Source of the DNA: an uncultured Clostridia bacterium
GTDB lineage: Bacteria > Bacillota > Clostridia > TANB77 > CAG-508
Assembly (NCBI GenBank): GCA_949077355.1
Contig: CARUQW010000034.1
Coordinates: 1-16,561, forward strand
Reading direction: 5' to 3'
Length of the DNA: 16,561 nt
This document shows positions 8,140 through 16,339 of this stretch, in pieces. The notes beneath the pieces are model-generated. The model ran no database searches and was not told the origin of the DNA. It saw only the letters and a program-made list of their open reading frames with translations. Positions within the stretch are counted from its first letter, which is position 1; each line of letters starts with the position of its first letter. The position numbers were made by a program, and so were the translations under genes.

Positions 8140-9240
8140 AAAAGATTTTATTTGGAATAACAAGCTTAACTCTTCGGAGGAGCAGAACGAGTATTAGTAG
8201 ACCTTGTTAATGAATTATGTGAAAAATATGAAATTACCATATTTACGATTTATGCTAAGGGAGAATTAGAAAATCAGATATCTGAAAAAGTAAAATTAAA
8301 AAGCTTATGTGATAAATCCTATTCTGAATTATCAAAATTTCAGAAATATTTTGTGATGCCATTGAAGGTATTATTATGTCAAAAGAGAATTTATCAAAAG
8401 AAGATAAAAGAAGATTATGATGCAGAAATAGCATTTTTAGAAGGGCCTATTACTAGATTATTTAGTATCCCCAATAAGCATACTAAAAAAATAGCGTGGA
8501 TTCATAATGATATTTCTCTTGTGTTTGGAAAAGGAATAAAAGCGAAAATAAAGGAAAAACTAGATAAAAAGATATATAAAAAATATGAAAATTTAATTTT
8601 TGTGAGCAAAGATAATTGGGAAAAATTCAAACAAGTATATCCTAATTTATCAAATAAGCAAATGGTTATTTATAATTACATAAACAAAGAAAAAGTAATA
8701 GAAAAAGCAGAAGAGAAGCAAAATGAAAAATTTTGTGAAAATACTATTAACTTTGTAACCGTTGCTAGATTAGTAGAACAAAAAGGAATCGAGAGATTGA
8801 TTAAAGTACATAAAAAATTATTAAATCAGAATTTACCACATCATTTTTATGTGGTAGGAGATGGTCCACTAAAATCCAAATTGGAAGAACAGATAAAAAA
8901 AGAAAAGGTTCAAGATAGTTTTTTATTATTGGGAAAAAAAGAAAACCCATATCCATATATAAAAAATGCAGATTATTTTGTTTTACTTTCTCATTTTGAA
9001 GGGTATGGAATGGTTTTGGAAGAAGCTAAGATTTTAGGAAAACCAATTATTATTACCAATACAGCAGCAAGAGAAGCGGTAGAAAAATATGAAAATACTA
9101 CGATTTTAGAAAATAATCAAAATGCCATTCATGAAGGTCTAAAAGAAATCATAGAAAAAGGAAAAGAAAATCAAACACAAAAGAAAGAAGATTATGATAA
9201 TACAAAAATAATAGAAGAAGTTAAAAATTTACTAGGTTAA
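8136..9240 (+). pseudogene. Glycosyltransferase family 4 gene with +1 frameshift
   Basis: ATG 8136 (ATGA overlap with the previous stop, GAAGG just upstream) begins MKKILFGITSLTL and then runs into a stop within about ten codons. Dropping one base near 8172-8175 (the extra C in CTTCGG) restores GGAERVLVDLVNEL, the canonical GT4 glycine loop, and an open frame to 9240, about 367 residues. The donor domain is intact: VVGDGPL, NPYPYIKNADYFVL, and an E-x7-E pair (Glu288 and Glu296 of the restored protein, in EGYGMVLEE). As written, only a late start such as GTG 8353 gives an ORF (295 residues), and it lacks most of the acceptor domain. The gene is either newly inactivated, phase-variable, or wrong by one base in the assembly. 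If functional, it is a second retaining GT4 enzyme of the operon. Confidence 0.88.
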
Positions 9241-9258
9241 GGAGAAGGGAGACTAGTA

Positions 9259-10179
9259 ATGAAAATATCAATCCTAACACCAACTTATAATCGAGCAAAG
9301 TTATTAAAGAAACTATATGAAAGTTTAATTGAAAATACGAAATATAATATAGAAATAGAATGGCTTATTATGGATGATGGTTCAACAGATGAAACCAAAC
9401 AACAAGTGGAAGAATGGTGTAAACAGAAAAAAATAGAAATAAAATATAAGCAACAAGAAAATCAAGGGAAAATGGTGGCAATTAATCATTTGGTTCCACA
9501 AGCTACAGGAGATATCTTAATAGATTGCGATTCCGATGATTATTTTACGAAAGATGCTTTCCAAATCCTAAAGGAAGAATGGGAAAAGAATAAAGATAGT
9601 AAAGATGTTTACGGAATCTGTTTTCTGAAATATAATACAAAAGGAAAGAACATGGGAAATGAATTCCCAAAAAACAAAACCACTATGTTTGATTTATATT
9701 TTAAAGAAGGAGAAACTGGAGAAAAGGCAATTGCTTTTTTTACAAGTGTTAGAAAACAGTATGAACATCAATTAGAAAAGGATGAAAGATTTATTACAGA
9801 AGCAAGATTGTATCATAAAATGGACGAAAAGTATCAAATGCTATGTGTTAATAAACCGATTATGATTTGTGAATATCAAGAAGAAGGCTATACGAAAAAC
9901 ATAGTGCAAGAATTTAAAGCTAACCCATATGGATATTATGAATATTTTAAAGAAGTTTTACAAAAAGATTTTAAGGGAGTCAGTTGGAACAAAAGAATAT
10001 ATGCCATAAAGCACTATATTTTGTTTAGTTATTTAACAAAACAATTTCAAAGTAAGCCAATACATGATTGGAGAAATAAGTTGCTTTATTATGCTTTATG
10101 GTTTCCAGGAATATTAAAAAGTGTGATTTTTTATAAAATGGAAGAAAAAGCTATTGACAAAAACAAGTTACAATTGTAA
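9259..10179 (+). CDS. Glycosyltransferase family 2 (GT-A fold)
   Basis: A third GT2 enzyme, 306 residues. Motifs are ISILTPTYNRA (3-13), IMDDGSTDET (37-46), a QGKMVAIN segment (69-76), and an acidic DCDSDD cluster (89-94) that binds the metal and nucleotide-sugar. It belongs to a different GT2 branch from the tandem pair: TPTYNR replaces VPVYN, and QGK replaces the SDARN-like segment. The C-terminal third is rich in Tyr, Phe and Trp and basic residues, suggesting contact with the membrane surface. The ribosome site AAGGAGAAGGGAG precedes ATG 9259. It lies 18 bases after the frameshifted GT4 gene and 21 bases before the cadherin-like gene. Sugar unknown. Confidence 0.93.
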   Translation: MKISILTPTYNRAKLLKKLYESLIENTKYNIEIEWLIMDDGSTDETKQQVEEWCKQKKIEIKYKQQENQGKMVAINHLVPQATGDILIDCDSDDYFTKDAFQILKEEWEKNKDSKDVYGICFLKYNTKGKNMGNEFPKNKTTMFDLYFKEGETGEKAIAFFTSVRKQYEHQLEKDERFITEARLYHKMDEKYQMLCVNKPIMICEYQEEGYTKNIVQEFKANPYGYYEYFKEVLQKDFKGVSWNKRIYAIKHYILFSYLTKQFQSKPIHDWRNKLLYYALWFPGILKSVIFYKMEEKAIDKNKLQL

Positions 10180-10200
10180 ACTGGTACTGGGGAGGAAATT

Positions 10201-10986
10201 ATGAAGAAGATAATAATAAGTATTGCGATATTGTTATTAGTATTAACACCATATTCAATGGTAGAGGCAAGAGCTAAGAACAATAATCCGATGTTAAAAG
10301 ATATCAAAATAAACGAGAAAAGTATAGAACCTGAATTTCAAATGTTTACAACAGAATATGTGCTAACCGTAGGAGAGGAAATAGAAGAAGTAAAAATAGA
10401 ACCAATTCTAGATGACGAAAATGCAACCGTAGAAGTAAAAGGAGATACAACGTTAAAAACGGGGAGAAATGAATTTGAAATTCAAGTAACAGCAGAAGAT
10501 GGACAAGCCAAACAATCTTATTATGTATATATTACAAAAGGAGATAGGAAACAAGCCAATGCTAATTTAAAGGAACTAAAAATTGAAAATGTTGAGATGG
10601 CACCTAACTTCGATAAAGATATAGTTACTTATGCTTTAGAATATCCAGAAAGTTTAGAACAATTAAAGATAGAAGCAATTCCAGAAGAGGAAGGAACCAA
10701 AGTAGAAATCATAGGAAATGAAAACTTAAAGGAAGTAACACAAAACATAGAAATTAAAGTAACAGCCAAAGATAATCAAACCATAAAAACCTATTTTATA
10801 ACGGCTAAAAAGGCAGGAATAGAAGTGGAAAGTATGAAAGGGACAGAACCAAGACAAGAAGAGTCAGAACCAAAGAGAAATACCAATTCTATATTCTATA
10901 TGATAACGGTAATAGGAGCAATTGTTATCATTGTAATGATTGGAAAATTGGTAATGGAAAGGAGCAAAAACAAAAATGAAAAATAA
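10201..10986 (+). CDS. Membrane-anchored protein with two cadherin-like domains
   Basis: An exported protein of 261 residues. A signal peptide at about 1-23 ends in VEA-RA. Two domains follow at about 30-112 and 120-203. Each opens with L-K-x-[IL]-x-[IV], continues with [ED]PxF-type and TxxY motifs (EPEFQMFTTEYVL; APNFDKDIVTYAL), and ends in a VTAEDGQAK- or VTAKDNQTI-type strand. This is the pattern of the bacterial cadherin-like beta-sandwich family, known for binding proteins or carbohydrates on the surface. A charged linker (about 205-228) leads to a C-terminal membrane helix (231-249) and a basic tail, giving type I topology with the domains outside. The ribosome site GGGGAGG precedes ATG 10201. 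The gene overlaps the amidase gene by 11 bases, so the two are coupled. It could scaffold or recruit the amidase or bind the glycan; that is inference. Confidence 0.87.
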   Translation: MKKIIISIAILLLVLTPYSMVEARAKNNNPMLKDIKINEKSIEPEFQMFTTEYVLTVGEEIEEVKIEPILDDENATVEVKGDTTLKTGRNEFEIQVTAEDGQAKQSYYVYITKGDRKQANANLKELKIENVEMAPNFDKDIVTYALEYPESLEQLKIEAIPEEEGTKVEIIGNENLKEVTQNIEIKVTAKDNQTIKTYFITAKKAGIEVESMKGTEPRQEESEPKRNTNSIFYMITVIGAIVIIVMIGKLVMERSKNKNEK

Positions 10987-12478
10987 ATTAACAATGGGAA
11001 TCATAATTGTTTTATTAGGAATGGCATTTTTACTAGGAGCAGCAAGAGAAGTACAAGCAGTAGATGAAGATGGGAATTTTGTTATTGTAATTGATCCAGG
11101 ACATGGCGGAAGTGATTCAGGAGCAGTAGCAGGAGGATTACGAGAAGACTATGTTAATTTTGAGATTGCTTATTATTTAAAACAAGAATTAGACCAATAC
11201 GAAGGAGTATATACCTATTTAACTCGTTATAATACCTGTCCAAGCATTTATGATAGAGTAGAATTTGCCAAAGAACGTAAAGCAGATTTGTTTATTAGTG
11301 TTCATAATGATTCAGGAGCTAGTAGTGCAACTGGTACGGCAAGCTGGGTAACACAAGATAATACACAAATTGAATATTATCAAAAAGCAGCAGAAGTTGC
11401 CAACCAGATATTGTATCGAATTAGCAATTTAGGACTTCGCAACAATGGTGTAAAAACCAGAAGTGGACAAGCAAATGAATGGTACGATAGTGGTGTGGTG
11501 CAAGATTATTATGGTGTCATTCGTTATGCACAAAGAGTAAAAATGCGTTCTCTTTTAGTAGAACATTGTTATATTAGCAATGCCTATGATAGAAATTTTA
11601 TTAATACAAAAGAAGGAATTATAAAGTTGGCAAAAGCAGATGCACAAGGAATTGTAGAAGCCTATCAATTACGATTAAGAGGACAAGGAACGACACCAGT
11701 AAAATCATTAGCAATTGACCCAATTGAATTAAATTTAGAAATGACAGCAGAAGATCCACAACCAGTAGCTTATTTGAATGCGCTATTCAATCCTAGCAAT
11801 GCATCTAACCAAGAGGCTGATTGGTATTCAACCAATCCGGAAATTGTTAGAATTTATGGAAATAAAATTAGAGGGCTACGAGAAGGTGAGGCGACCATAA
11901 AAGCGATTAGTAGAAACAATCAAAGAATGGCTACTTGTAAAGTAATTGTTACCAAACCAAAAGTAGCATTAAAAGATTTGACCGTAGATAAAGAAATGCA
12001 GATTGTAGAAATAAATCAAACTGGAGATATTTTAGTAAACTTTAATCCAGAAAATTGCGATGACAAAACTTTATATTGGGAATCTTCTAATCCTGATGTG
12101 GTTAGAATTTGGAATGGGCATTTTAGAGGGTTAAAAGAAGGAGAATCAATCATAACAGCAACTTCAAGGGCCAGTGGAAAAAAAGTTAGTTGTAAAGTAA
12201 TGGTAAAAGACCCGAATAAAGCCTATGTAGAAGATGTTTTGACAGAGCAAGAAGAATATACCATTCAGGTAGATGAGGCAATTGATATAAAATATAGTTA
12301 TATTCCAAATAATAGTATCAATGCAGAATTTTACTGGGATAGTTCCAATTCAGAAATCATCAGAGTATTTGGAAATCGAGTAAGAGGATTAAAATTAGGA
12401 ACTGCAGATTTAATAATTAAAACATTAGATGGAACTTTTGAAAAACGAATTAAAGTTACCGTAAAGCCGAAAAGGTAA
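10976..12478 (+). CDS. N-acetylmuramoyl-L-alanine amidase with Ig-like repeats, truncated by frameshift
   Basis: A secreted zinc amidase (Amidase_3 family) that cuts between MurNAc and the stem peptide of peptidoglycan. The signal peptide at 1-28 ends in VQA-VD. The catalytic domain (about 34-232) shows zinc ligands His43 (DPGHGG), Glu57 (LREDYVNFEIA) and His110 (ISVHND), and the catalytic Glu196 (LLVEHCYIS). Three Ig-like BIG2-type repeats follow (about 242-500); the third is of the RVFGNRVRGLK type. The frame stops at 12478 because about four bases (AGAT) seem to be missing near 12464-12467. Restoring them joins this ORF to 12481-13245 as a 757-residue protein with six repeats. The truncated form may still be an active, exported amidase with three repeats. 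AAGGAG precedes ATG 10976, inside the end of the cadherin-like gene. Confidence 0.93.
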   Translation: MKNKLTMGIIIVLLGMAFLLGAAREVQAVDEDGNFVIVIDPGHGGSDSGAVAGGLREDYVNFEIAYYLKQELDQYEGVYTYLTRYNTCPSIYDRVEFAKERKADLFISVHNDSGASSATGTASWVTQDNTQIEYYQKAAEVANQILYRISNLGLRNNGVKTRSGQANEWYDSGVVQDYYGVIRYAQRVKMRSLLVEHCYISNAYDRNFINTKEGIIKLAKADAQGIVEAYQLRLRGQGTTPVKSLAIDPIELNLEMTAEDPQPVAYLNALFNPSNASNQEADWYSTNPEIVRIYGNKIRGLREGEATIKAISRNNQRMATCKVIVTKPKVALKDLTVDKEMQIVEINQTGDILVNFNPENCDDKTLYWESSNPDVVRIWNGHFRGLKEGESIITATSRASGKKVSCKVMVKDPNKAYVEDVLTEQEEYTIQVDEAIDIKYSYIPNNSINAEFYWDSSNSEIIRVFGNRVRGLKLGTADLIIKTLDGTFEKRIKVTVKPKR

Positions 12479-13242
12479 AAGTGCAAGATGTAATAACAGA
12501 CCAAGAGGAATATACAATTCAGGTAAATGAAGCAGTTGATGTAAAATATAATTATATGCCAACCAATAGTACAAATGCGGAATTTTATTGGGATAGCTCT
12601 AATTCAAATGTGTTAAGAGTGTTTGGAAATCGATTTAGAGGATTAAAACCAGGAACTGCAGATTTGATTATAAAAACATTAGATGGAACCTTTGAAAAAC
12701 GAATCAAAGTAACCGTAAAAGATGCCGAAAAAACAATGGTAAAAGATGTAATAACAGATAAGGAAGAATATATTATCGGTATGGATGAAGCAATCAATGT
12801 TAGTTATACCTATGAACCAAGTAATAGTGTGAATGCAGAATTTTACTGGGATACTTCCAATCCGGAAGTGTTAAGAGTATTTGGAAATCGATTTAGAGGA
12901 TTAAAAGAAGGAACCGCAGAAGTAATTATTAGAACATTAGATGGAACATTTGAAAAACGAATCAAAGTAATCGTAAAAGATAAGGAAAAAATAAACGTAG
13001 AAAATTTGATATTAGACCAAGAAGAATACACCATAAAAGTAGATGAGGCAATGGATATTTCCTATGATTATGAACCAAGTAATGCTACGAATGCAGAATT
13101 TTACTGGGATAGTTCTAATCCAGAAGTATTAAGAGTGTTTGGCAATCGATTTAGAGGACTAAAAGAGGGAACCGCGGAAGTTGTAATAACAACATTAGAT
13201 GGTAAGTATGAAAAAAGAGTAAAAGTTATCGTAACGAAAGAG
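11699..13242 (+). repeat. Six coding repeats (Ig-like/BIG2-like), amidase locus
   Basis: Six tandem copies of about 258 bases. The conserved Trp codons of copies 1-3 lie at 11822, 12077 and 12335. The matching AAT codons of copies 3-6 lie at 12320, 12574, 12832 and 13090. Spacing is 255 and 258 between the first three, 254 across the frameshift, then 258 and 258. Copies 1 and 2 are divergent (RIYGNKIRGL, RIWNGHFRGL). Copies 3-6 are very close to one another and to copies in the gene at 13380. Confidence 0.9.
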
Positions 13243-13245
13243 TAG
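12481..13245 (+). pseudogene. Detached 3' part of the amidase gene: three Ig-like repeats
   Basis: This 254-codon frame holds three complete 86-residue repeats and nothing else. Each has the core W-D-[ST]-S-N-x-x-V-L-R-V-F-G-N-R-F-R-G-L-K. It opens with GTG directly after the amidase stop and has no signal peptide. A standalone product would stay in the cytoplasm, where a wall-binding module makes no sense. The linker DNA at 12458 onward matches the linker at about 12710-12730 apart from four missing bases. The repeat spacing across this junction is 254, not 258. I therefore read it as the C-terminal half of the upstream amidase. AAAGG before the GTG could allow weak reinitiation. Confidence 0.85.
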
Positions 13246-13263
13246 AGACACCAAACTTAAGGG

Positions 13264-13303
13264 AAAGAGAAGAAAAATTGGTAAAAATTTTCTTCTCTTT
13301 TTT
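13264..13303 (+). terminator. Rho-independent terminator of the glycan/amidase operon
   Basis: AGAGAAGAAAA (13266-13276) pairs with TTTTCTTCTCT (13288-13298), followed by a T-run to 13303. It closes the operon that began at 3624. Confidence 0.88.
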
Positions 13304-13325
13304 GCATGAAAAAGCTCGTTTTTTG

Positions 13326-13354
13326 TTGAAAAAAGTAAAAAGTTTTTGTATAAT
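13326..13354 (+). promoter_or_regulatory. Promoter of the glucosaminidase gene
   Basis: TTGAAA (13326-13331), a 17-base spacer, then TATAAT (13349-13354). The ribosome site AAGGAGG (13366-13372) lies seven bases before ATG 13380. Confidence 0.8.
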
Positions 13355-13379
13355 AAATTGAGATGAAGGAGGAAAACAA

Positions 13380-16217
13380 ATGAAAATAGATTTGATAAGA
13401 AAAGTTATAAAGATTATGATGATAAGTTGTATGTTTTTATTTATGATTCATATAAATCAAGTAGAAGCATCTTACAGCAGCTATGATATTAATGGAATGG
13501 ATGCAGGAAGATATCCAGGTTATAAAGAGTTATTACAAAAAACACAAGCACAGCATCCAAACTGGAAAATTAAATTATTTTATACAGGACTTGATTGGAA
13601 TTATGCTGTTGAAAATGAAAGAACAGGCCATGGTGGCTCTCCAAAAAGCTTAATACAAGATACGTATGACCACTCATGGTTTTGTACAGAAGATATTTGT
13701 AAAGACAGAGGATATGACGTATCAGGAAGATGGAGATGTGCCTCCAAACAAGCAATTGAATATATGATGGACCCAAGAAATAGTCTAACAGCTGATTATA
13801 TTTTTCAATTTCAAGACCTAGGTTCTTCAGAAGGAACAAGAGGTGAAATTGAAAAAATGGTAGAAGGAACATTTATTTCAAGTCCATCTTGCGTATCTGC
13901 TATTATGGAAGCAGCACAAACTTATCAGATAAGTCCATTTCATCTTGTTTCTAGAATCACACAAGAACAAGGAACAGCTGGAATTGGAACAATGAATGGA
14001 TATGTTTATACAACAGAAAGTGGAGAAAGAGTAGTTGTTTATAATTTGTTCAATATTTCAGTAAGTGGCAATGATTCCGAGGCTGGATATTTAGCAGGAG
14101 CTAAAGTGGCTTATGAAAATGGATGGTTTACCAGAGAAGCTTCTATCAAAGGTGGCGCTAAATTTTTAAGAGAAAAATACATAGATAAGGGGCAAAGCAC
14201 ATTATATTTCCAAAAATATAATGTAGTGGATAATCAGAATTTATTTGCACATCAATATATGCAAAACATCAGAGCTGCTAATGATGAAGGAAATAGAATA
14301 TATCAAGCATATAATCGAACAGGAGTATTAAATAGTCATTTTGAATTTACGATTCCAATTTATGAAAATATGCCATATAATGCTTGTCCAAGACCATATA
14401 AAATTGAAGTATCTGATATCAAATTCGAAAAAGATATTTATGTTGTTTATGAAGATGAAGCAGTAGACATTCCATATACCATTATACCAAGTAATGCATC
14501 TAGCGATAATTTATATTGGTCATCATCAAATGAAGAAGTAATTAGAGTCTTTGGAAATCGATTCAGAGGATTAAAGGATGGAACAGCAGATGTAATTGTA
14601 AGAACAACAGATGGTCGTTTTGAAAAAAGAATAAAAATATTTGTAAGAAGTCGCAATAAAAATTATGTAAAAGAAATTAAGACAAATCAGGATTTATACA
14701 TTATAAATGTAGATGAAGCAATTGATATACCATATACATACACACCAGAAAATAGTGCAAATGCGGAATTCTATTGGGATACATCGAATGCAGAAATTAT
14801 GAGAGTCTTTGGAAATCGAGTAAGAGGCTTAAAAGAAGGAACTGCTGAGATGATTGTAAATACATTAGACAAAACGGTTGAAAAAAGAATTAAAATAATT
14901 GTGAGAGATCCAAATAAAACATATGTACAAGACATACAATTACAAAAACAAGAATATAGCTTAGATATAAATGAAGCAATTGATATACCATATGATTATA
15001 CCCCTAAAAATGCAGTGAATGCAGAATTTTATTGGGATACCTCTAATTCAGATGTAATTCGAGTATTTGGAAACCGCGTAAGAGGACTAAAAGAAGGTAA
15101 GGCAGAAATTATTATTAAGACAGTGGATGGAAGTTTTGAAAAAAGAATTCCAGTAACCGTAAAAGATTATAGCAAAATACAATTAGAGGATATTAAACTA
15201 GAAAAAGAAGCTTATACCATTAATCTAGATGAAGCAGTGGATGTAGCATTTTCTTATACACCAGAAGATGTTCGAAATGTAGAAGTGGAATGGATTTCAT
15301 CTAATCCAGAAATACTAAGAGTATATGGAAACCGCTTTAGAGGCTTAAAAGAAGGAACAGCAGAAGTAATTGTTAGAACATTAGATGGAAGAATTGAAAA
15401 AAGAATTAAAGTTACAGTAAATGACCCAAACAAAGTATATGTGCAAGATGTTAAATTGCCAAAAGAAGAATATACATTAGATGTAGATGAAGCAATTGAT
15501 ATACCATATGATTATACACCAACCAATGCAATAAATGCAGAATTCTACTGGGATACAACAAATCCAGAAATTATCCGAGTATTCGGAAACCGAGTAAGAG
15601 GATTAAAAGAAGGAAAAGCAGAAATTATTATAACAACATTAGATAAAACTTTTGAAAAACGAGTAAAAGTAACGGTTAAAAAACGTGAAAGTACAGTCAA
15701 ATATGTAGAAAGTATGCAATTAGACAAAGAACAATATACGGTATATGAAGAGGAAGCAATTGATATTGGTTATAAGTATGCTCCAACAAATGCAGTAAAT
15801 GCAGAGTTCTACTGGGATACAACAAATCCAGAAATTATCCGAGTTTTTGGCAATCGATTAAGAGGTCTAAAAGCAGGAACGACTGAATTAGTGATTACTA
15901 CTTTAGATGGAAAATTTGAAAAACGAGTAAAAGTAACGGTTAAAAAACGTGAACCGATAGTTCAATATGTAAAAGATATACAACTAGACCAAGAAGAATA
16001 TACCGTATATGAAGGGGAAGCAATTGATATCAATTACACAGTTAACCCAACCAATGCAGTGAATGCAGAATTCTACTGGGATACAACAAACCCAGAAATT
16101 ATCAGAGTCTTTGGAAATCGATTAAGAGGTCTAAAAGCAGGAACAACCGAATTGGTTATTACTACATTGGATGGAAAATTTGAAAAACGAGTAAAAGTAA
16201 CTGTTTTAGCGAGATAA
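13380..16217 (+). CDS. Secreted glucosaminidase-like wall hydrolase with seven Ig-like repeats
   Basis: An exported protein of 945 residues, probably an endo-beta-N-acetylglucosaminidase cutting the glycan strands of peptidoglycan. The signal peptide (1-30) ends in VEA-SY. The N-terminal region (about 36-140) contains PNWKIKLFYTGLDW and four cysteines, in FCTEDICKD, RWRCAS and SPSCVS. The lysozyme-like glucosaminidase core (about 170-315) has the candidate catalytic Glu196 in SRITQEQG and the family segment VYNLFNI (220-226). Seven 86-88-residue Ig-like repeats fill residues 341-943. There is no LPXTG, SLH or LysM motif, so the repeats probably hold the enzyme to the wall. The gene has its own promoter and terminator, right after the amidase that carries the same repeats. 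The two enzymes cut complementary bonds and probably act at the same place. Substrate is inferred from the family. Confidence 0.9.
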   Translation: MKIDLIRKVIKIMMISCMFLFMIHINQVEASYSSYDINGMDAGRYPGYKELLQKTQAQHPNWKIKLFYTGLDWNYAVENERTGHGGSPKSLIQDTYDHSWFCTEDICKDRGYDVSGRWRCASKQAIEYMMDPRNSLTADYIFQFQDLGSSEGTRGEIEKMVEGTFISSPSCVSAIMEAAQTYQISPFHLVSRITQEQGTAGIGTMNGYVYTTESGERVVVYNLFNISVSGNDSEAGYLAGAKVAYENGWFTREASIKGGAKFLREKYIDKGQSTLYFQKYNVVDNQNLFAHQYMQNIRAANDEGNRIYQAYNRTGVLNSHFEFTIPIYENMPYNACPRPYKIEVSDIKFEKDIYVVYEDEAVDIPYTIIPSNASSDNLYWSSSNEEVIRVFGNRFRGLKDGTADVIVRTTDGRFEKRIKIFVRSRNKNYVKEIKTNQDLYIINVDEAIDIPYTYTPENSANAEFYWDTSNAEIMRVFGNRVRGLKEGTAEMIVNTLDKTVEKRIKIIVRDPNKTYVQDIQLQKQEYSLDINEAIDIPYDYTPKNAVNAEFYWDTSNSDVIRVFGNRVRGLKEGKAEIIIKTVDGSFEKRIPVTVKDYSKIQLEDIKLEKEAYTINLDEAVDVAFSYTPEDVRNVEVEWISSNPEILRVYGNRFRGLKEGTAEVIVRTLDGRIEKRIKVTVNDPNKVYVQDVKLPKEEYTLDVDEAIDIPYDYTPTNAINAEFYWDTTNPEIIRVFGNRVRGLKEGKAEIIITTLDKTFEKRVKVTVKKRESTVKYVESMQLDKEQYTVYEEEAIDIGYKYAPTNAVNAEFYWDTTNPEIIRVFGNRLRGLKAGTTELVITTLDGKFEKRVKVTVKKREPIVQYVKDIQLDQEEYTVYEGEAIDINYTVNPTNAVNAEFYWDTTNPEIIRVFGNRLRGLKAGTTELVITTLDGKFEKRVKVTVLAR
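14400..16214 (+). repeat. Seven coding repeats (Ig-like/BIG2-like), glucosaminidase gene
   Basis: Equivalent Asn codons of copies 2-7 lie at 14760, 15018, 15276, 15534, 15798 and 16062, and copy 1 fits the same 258-base period by its Trp codon (14517 versus 14775). Spacing is 258 for copies 1-5 and 264 for the last two steps, where the linker gains two residues (VKKRE). Copy 4 is the most divergent (NVEVEWISSN, RVYGNR). Copies 6 and 7 are nearly identical from the Trp strand to the end, which points to a recent duplication. Confidence 0.92.
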
Positions 16218-16222
16218 TTAGT

Positions 16223-16257
16223 AATATAGCAGAGTGTAGAGCTTTGCTATATTTTTT
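16223..16257 (+). terminator. Rho-independent terminator of the glucosaminidase gene
   Basis: ATATAGCAGAG (16224-16234) pairs with CTTTGCTATAT (16242-16252), with one G-U pair, followed by a T-run. Confidence 0.88.
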
Positions 16258-16301
16258 GTGCTTAAAAAAATAAACATAAAGCTTTAAAAATAATGCAAAA
16301 G

Positions 16302-16315
16302 GTCAACTTGTTGAC
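16302..16315. promoter_or_regulatory. Palindrome overlapping a -35 box (candidate operator)
   Basis: GTCAAC (16302-16307), two bases, then GTTGAC (16310-16315) form a perfect inverted repeat that covers most of the TTGACA -35 element. A protein bound here would block the promoter. The position fits a repressor site, but no regulator is known. Confidence 0.45.
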
Positions 16316-16339
16316 AACATCTTAAATTTTTGATAAAAT
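16311..16339 (+). promoter_or_regulatory. Promoter of the prepilin-like gene
   Basis: Perfect TTGACA (16311-16316), a 17-base spacer, then TAAAAT (16334-16339) preceded by TGA, an extended -10. The leader (about 16346-16434) contains a 9-base inverted repeat, ACTATTTTA (16358-16366) and TAAAATAGT (16396-16404), and ends with AGGAGG (16423-16428). Confidence 0.75.

Noticed and set aside
13363..13383. Six-codon mini-ORF (MKEENK) before the glucosaminidase gene
   Set aside because: It contains the ribosome site rather than following one, so it is unlikely to be translated; its overlap with ATG 13380 is a by-product of AT-rich sequence.
12585..15727. Minus-strand ORFs opposite the repeat arrays and other genes
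   Set aside because: They repeat the same shadow sequence (e.g. FNPLNRFPNT) opposite each coding repeat, have no ribosome sites, and lie within well-supported genes.
14400..16214. CRISPR-like or satellite array
   Set aside because: The regular repeats are 258-264 bases, fully in frame and conserved at the protein level, so they are protein domains.
10976..16217. LPXTG, SLH or LysM anchors in the hydrolases
   Set aside because: None is visible; both proteins end directly after an Ig-like repeat.
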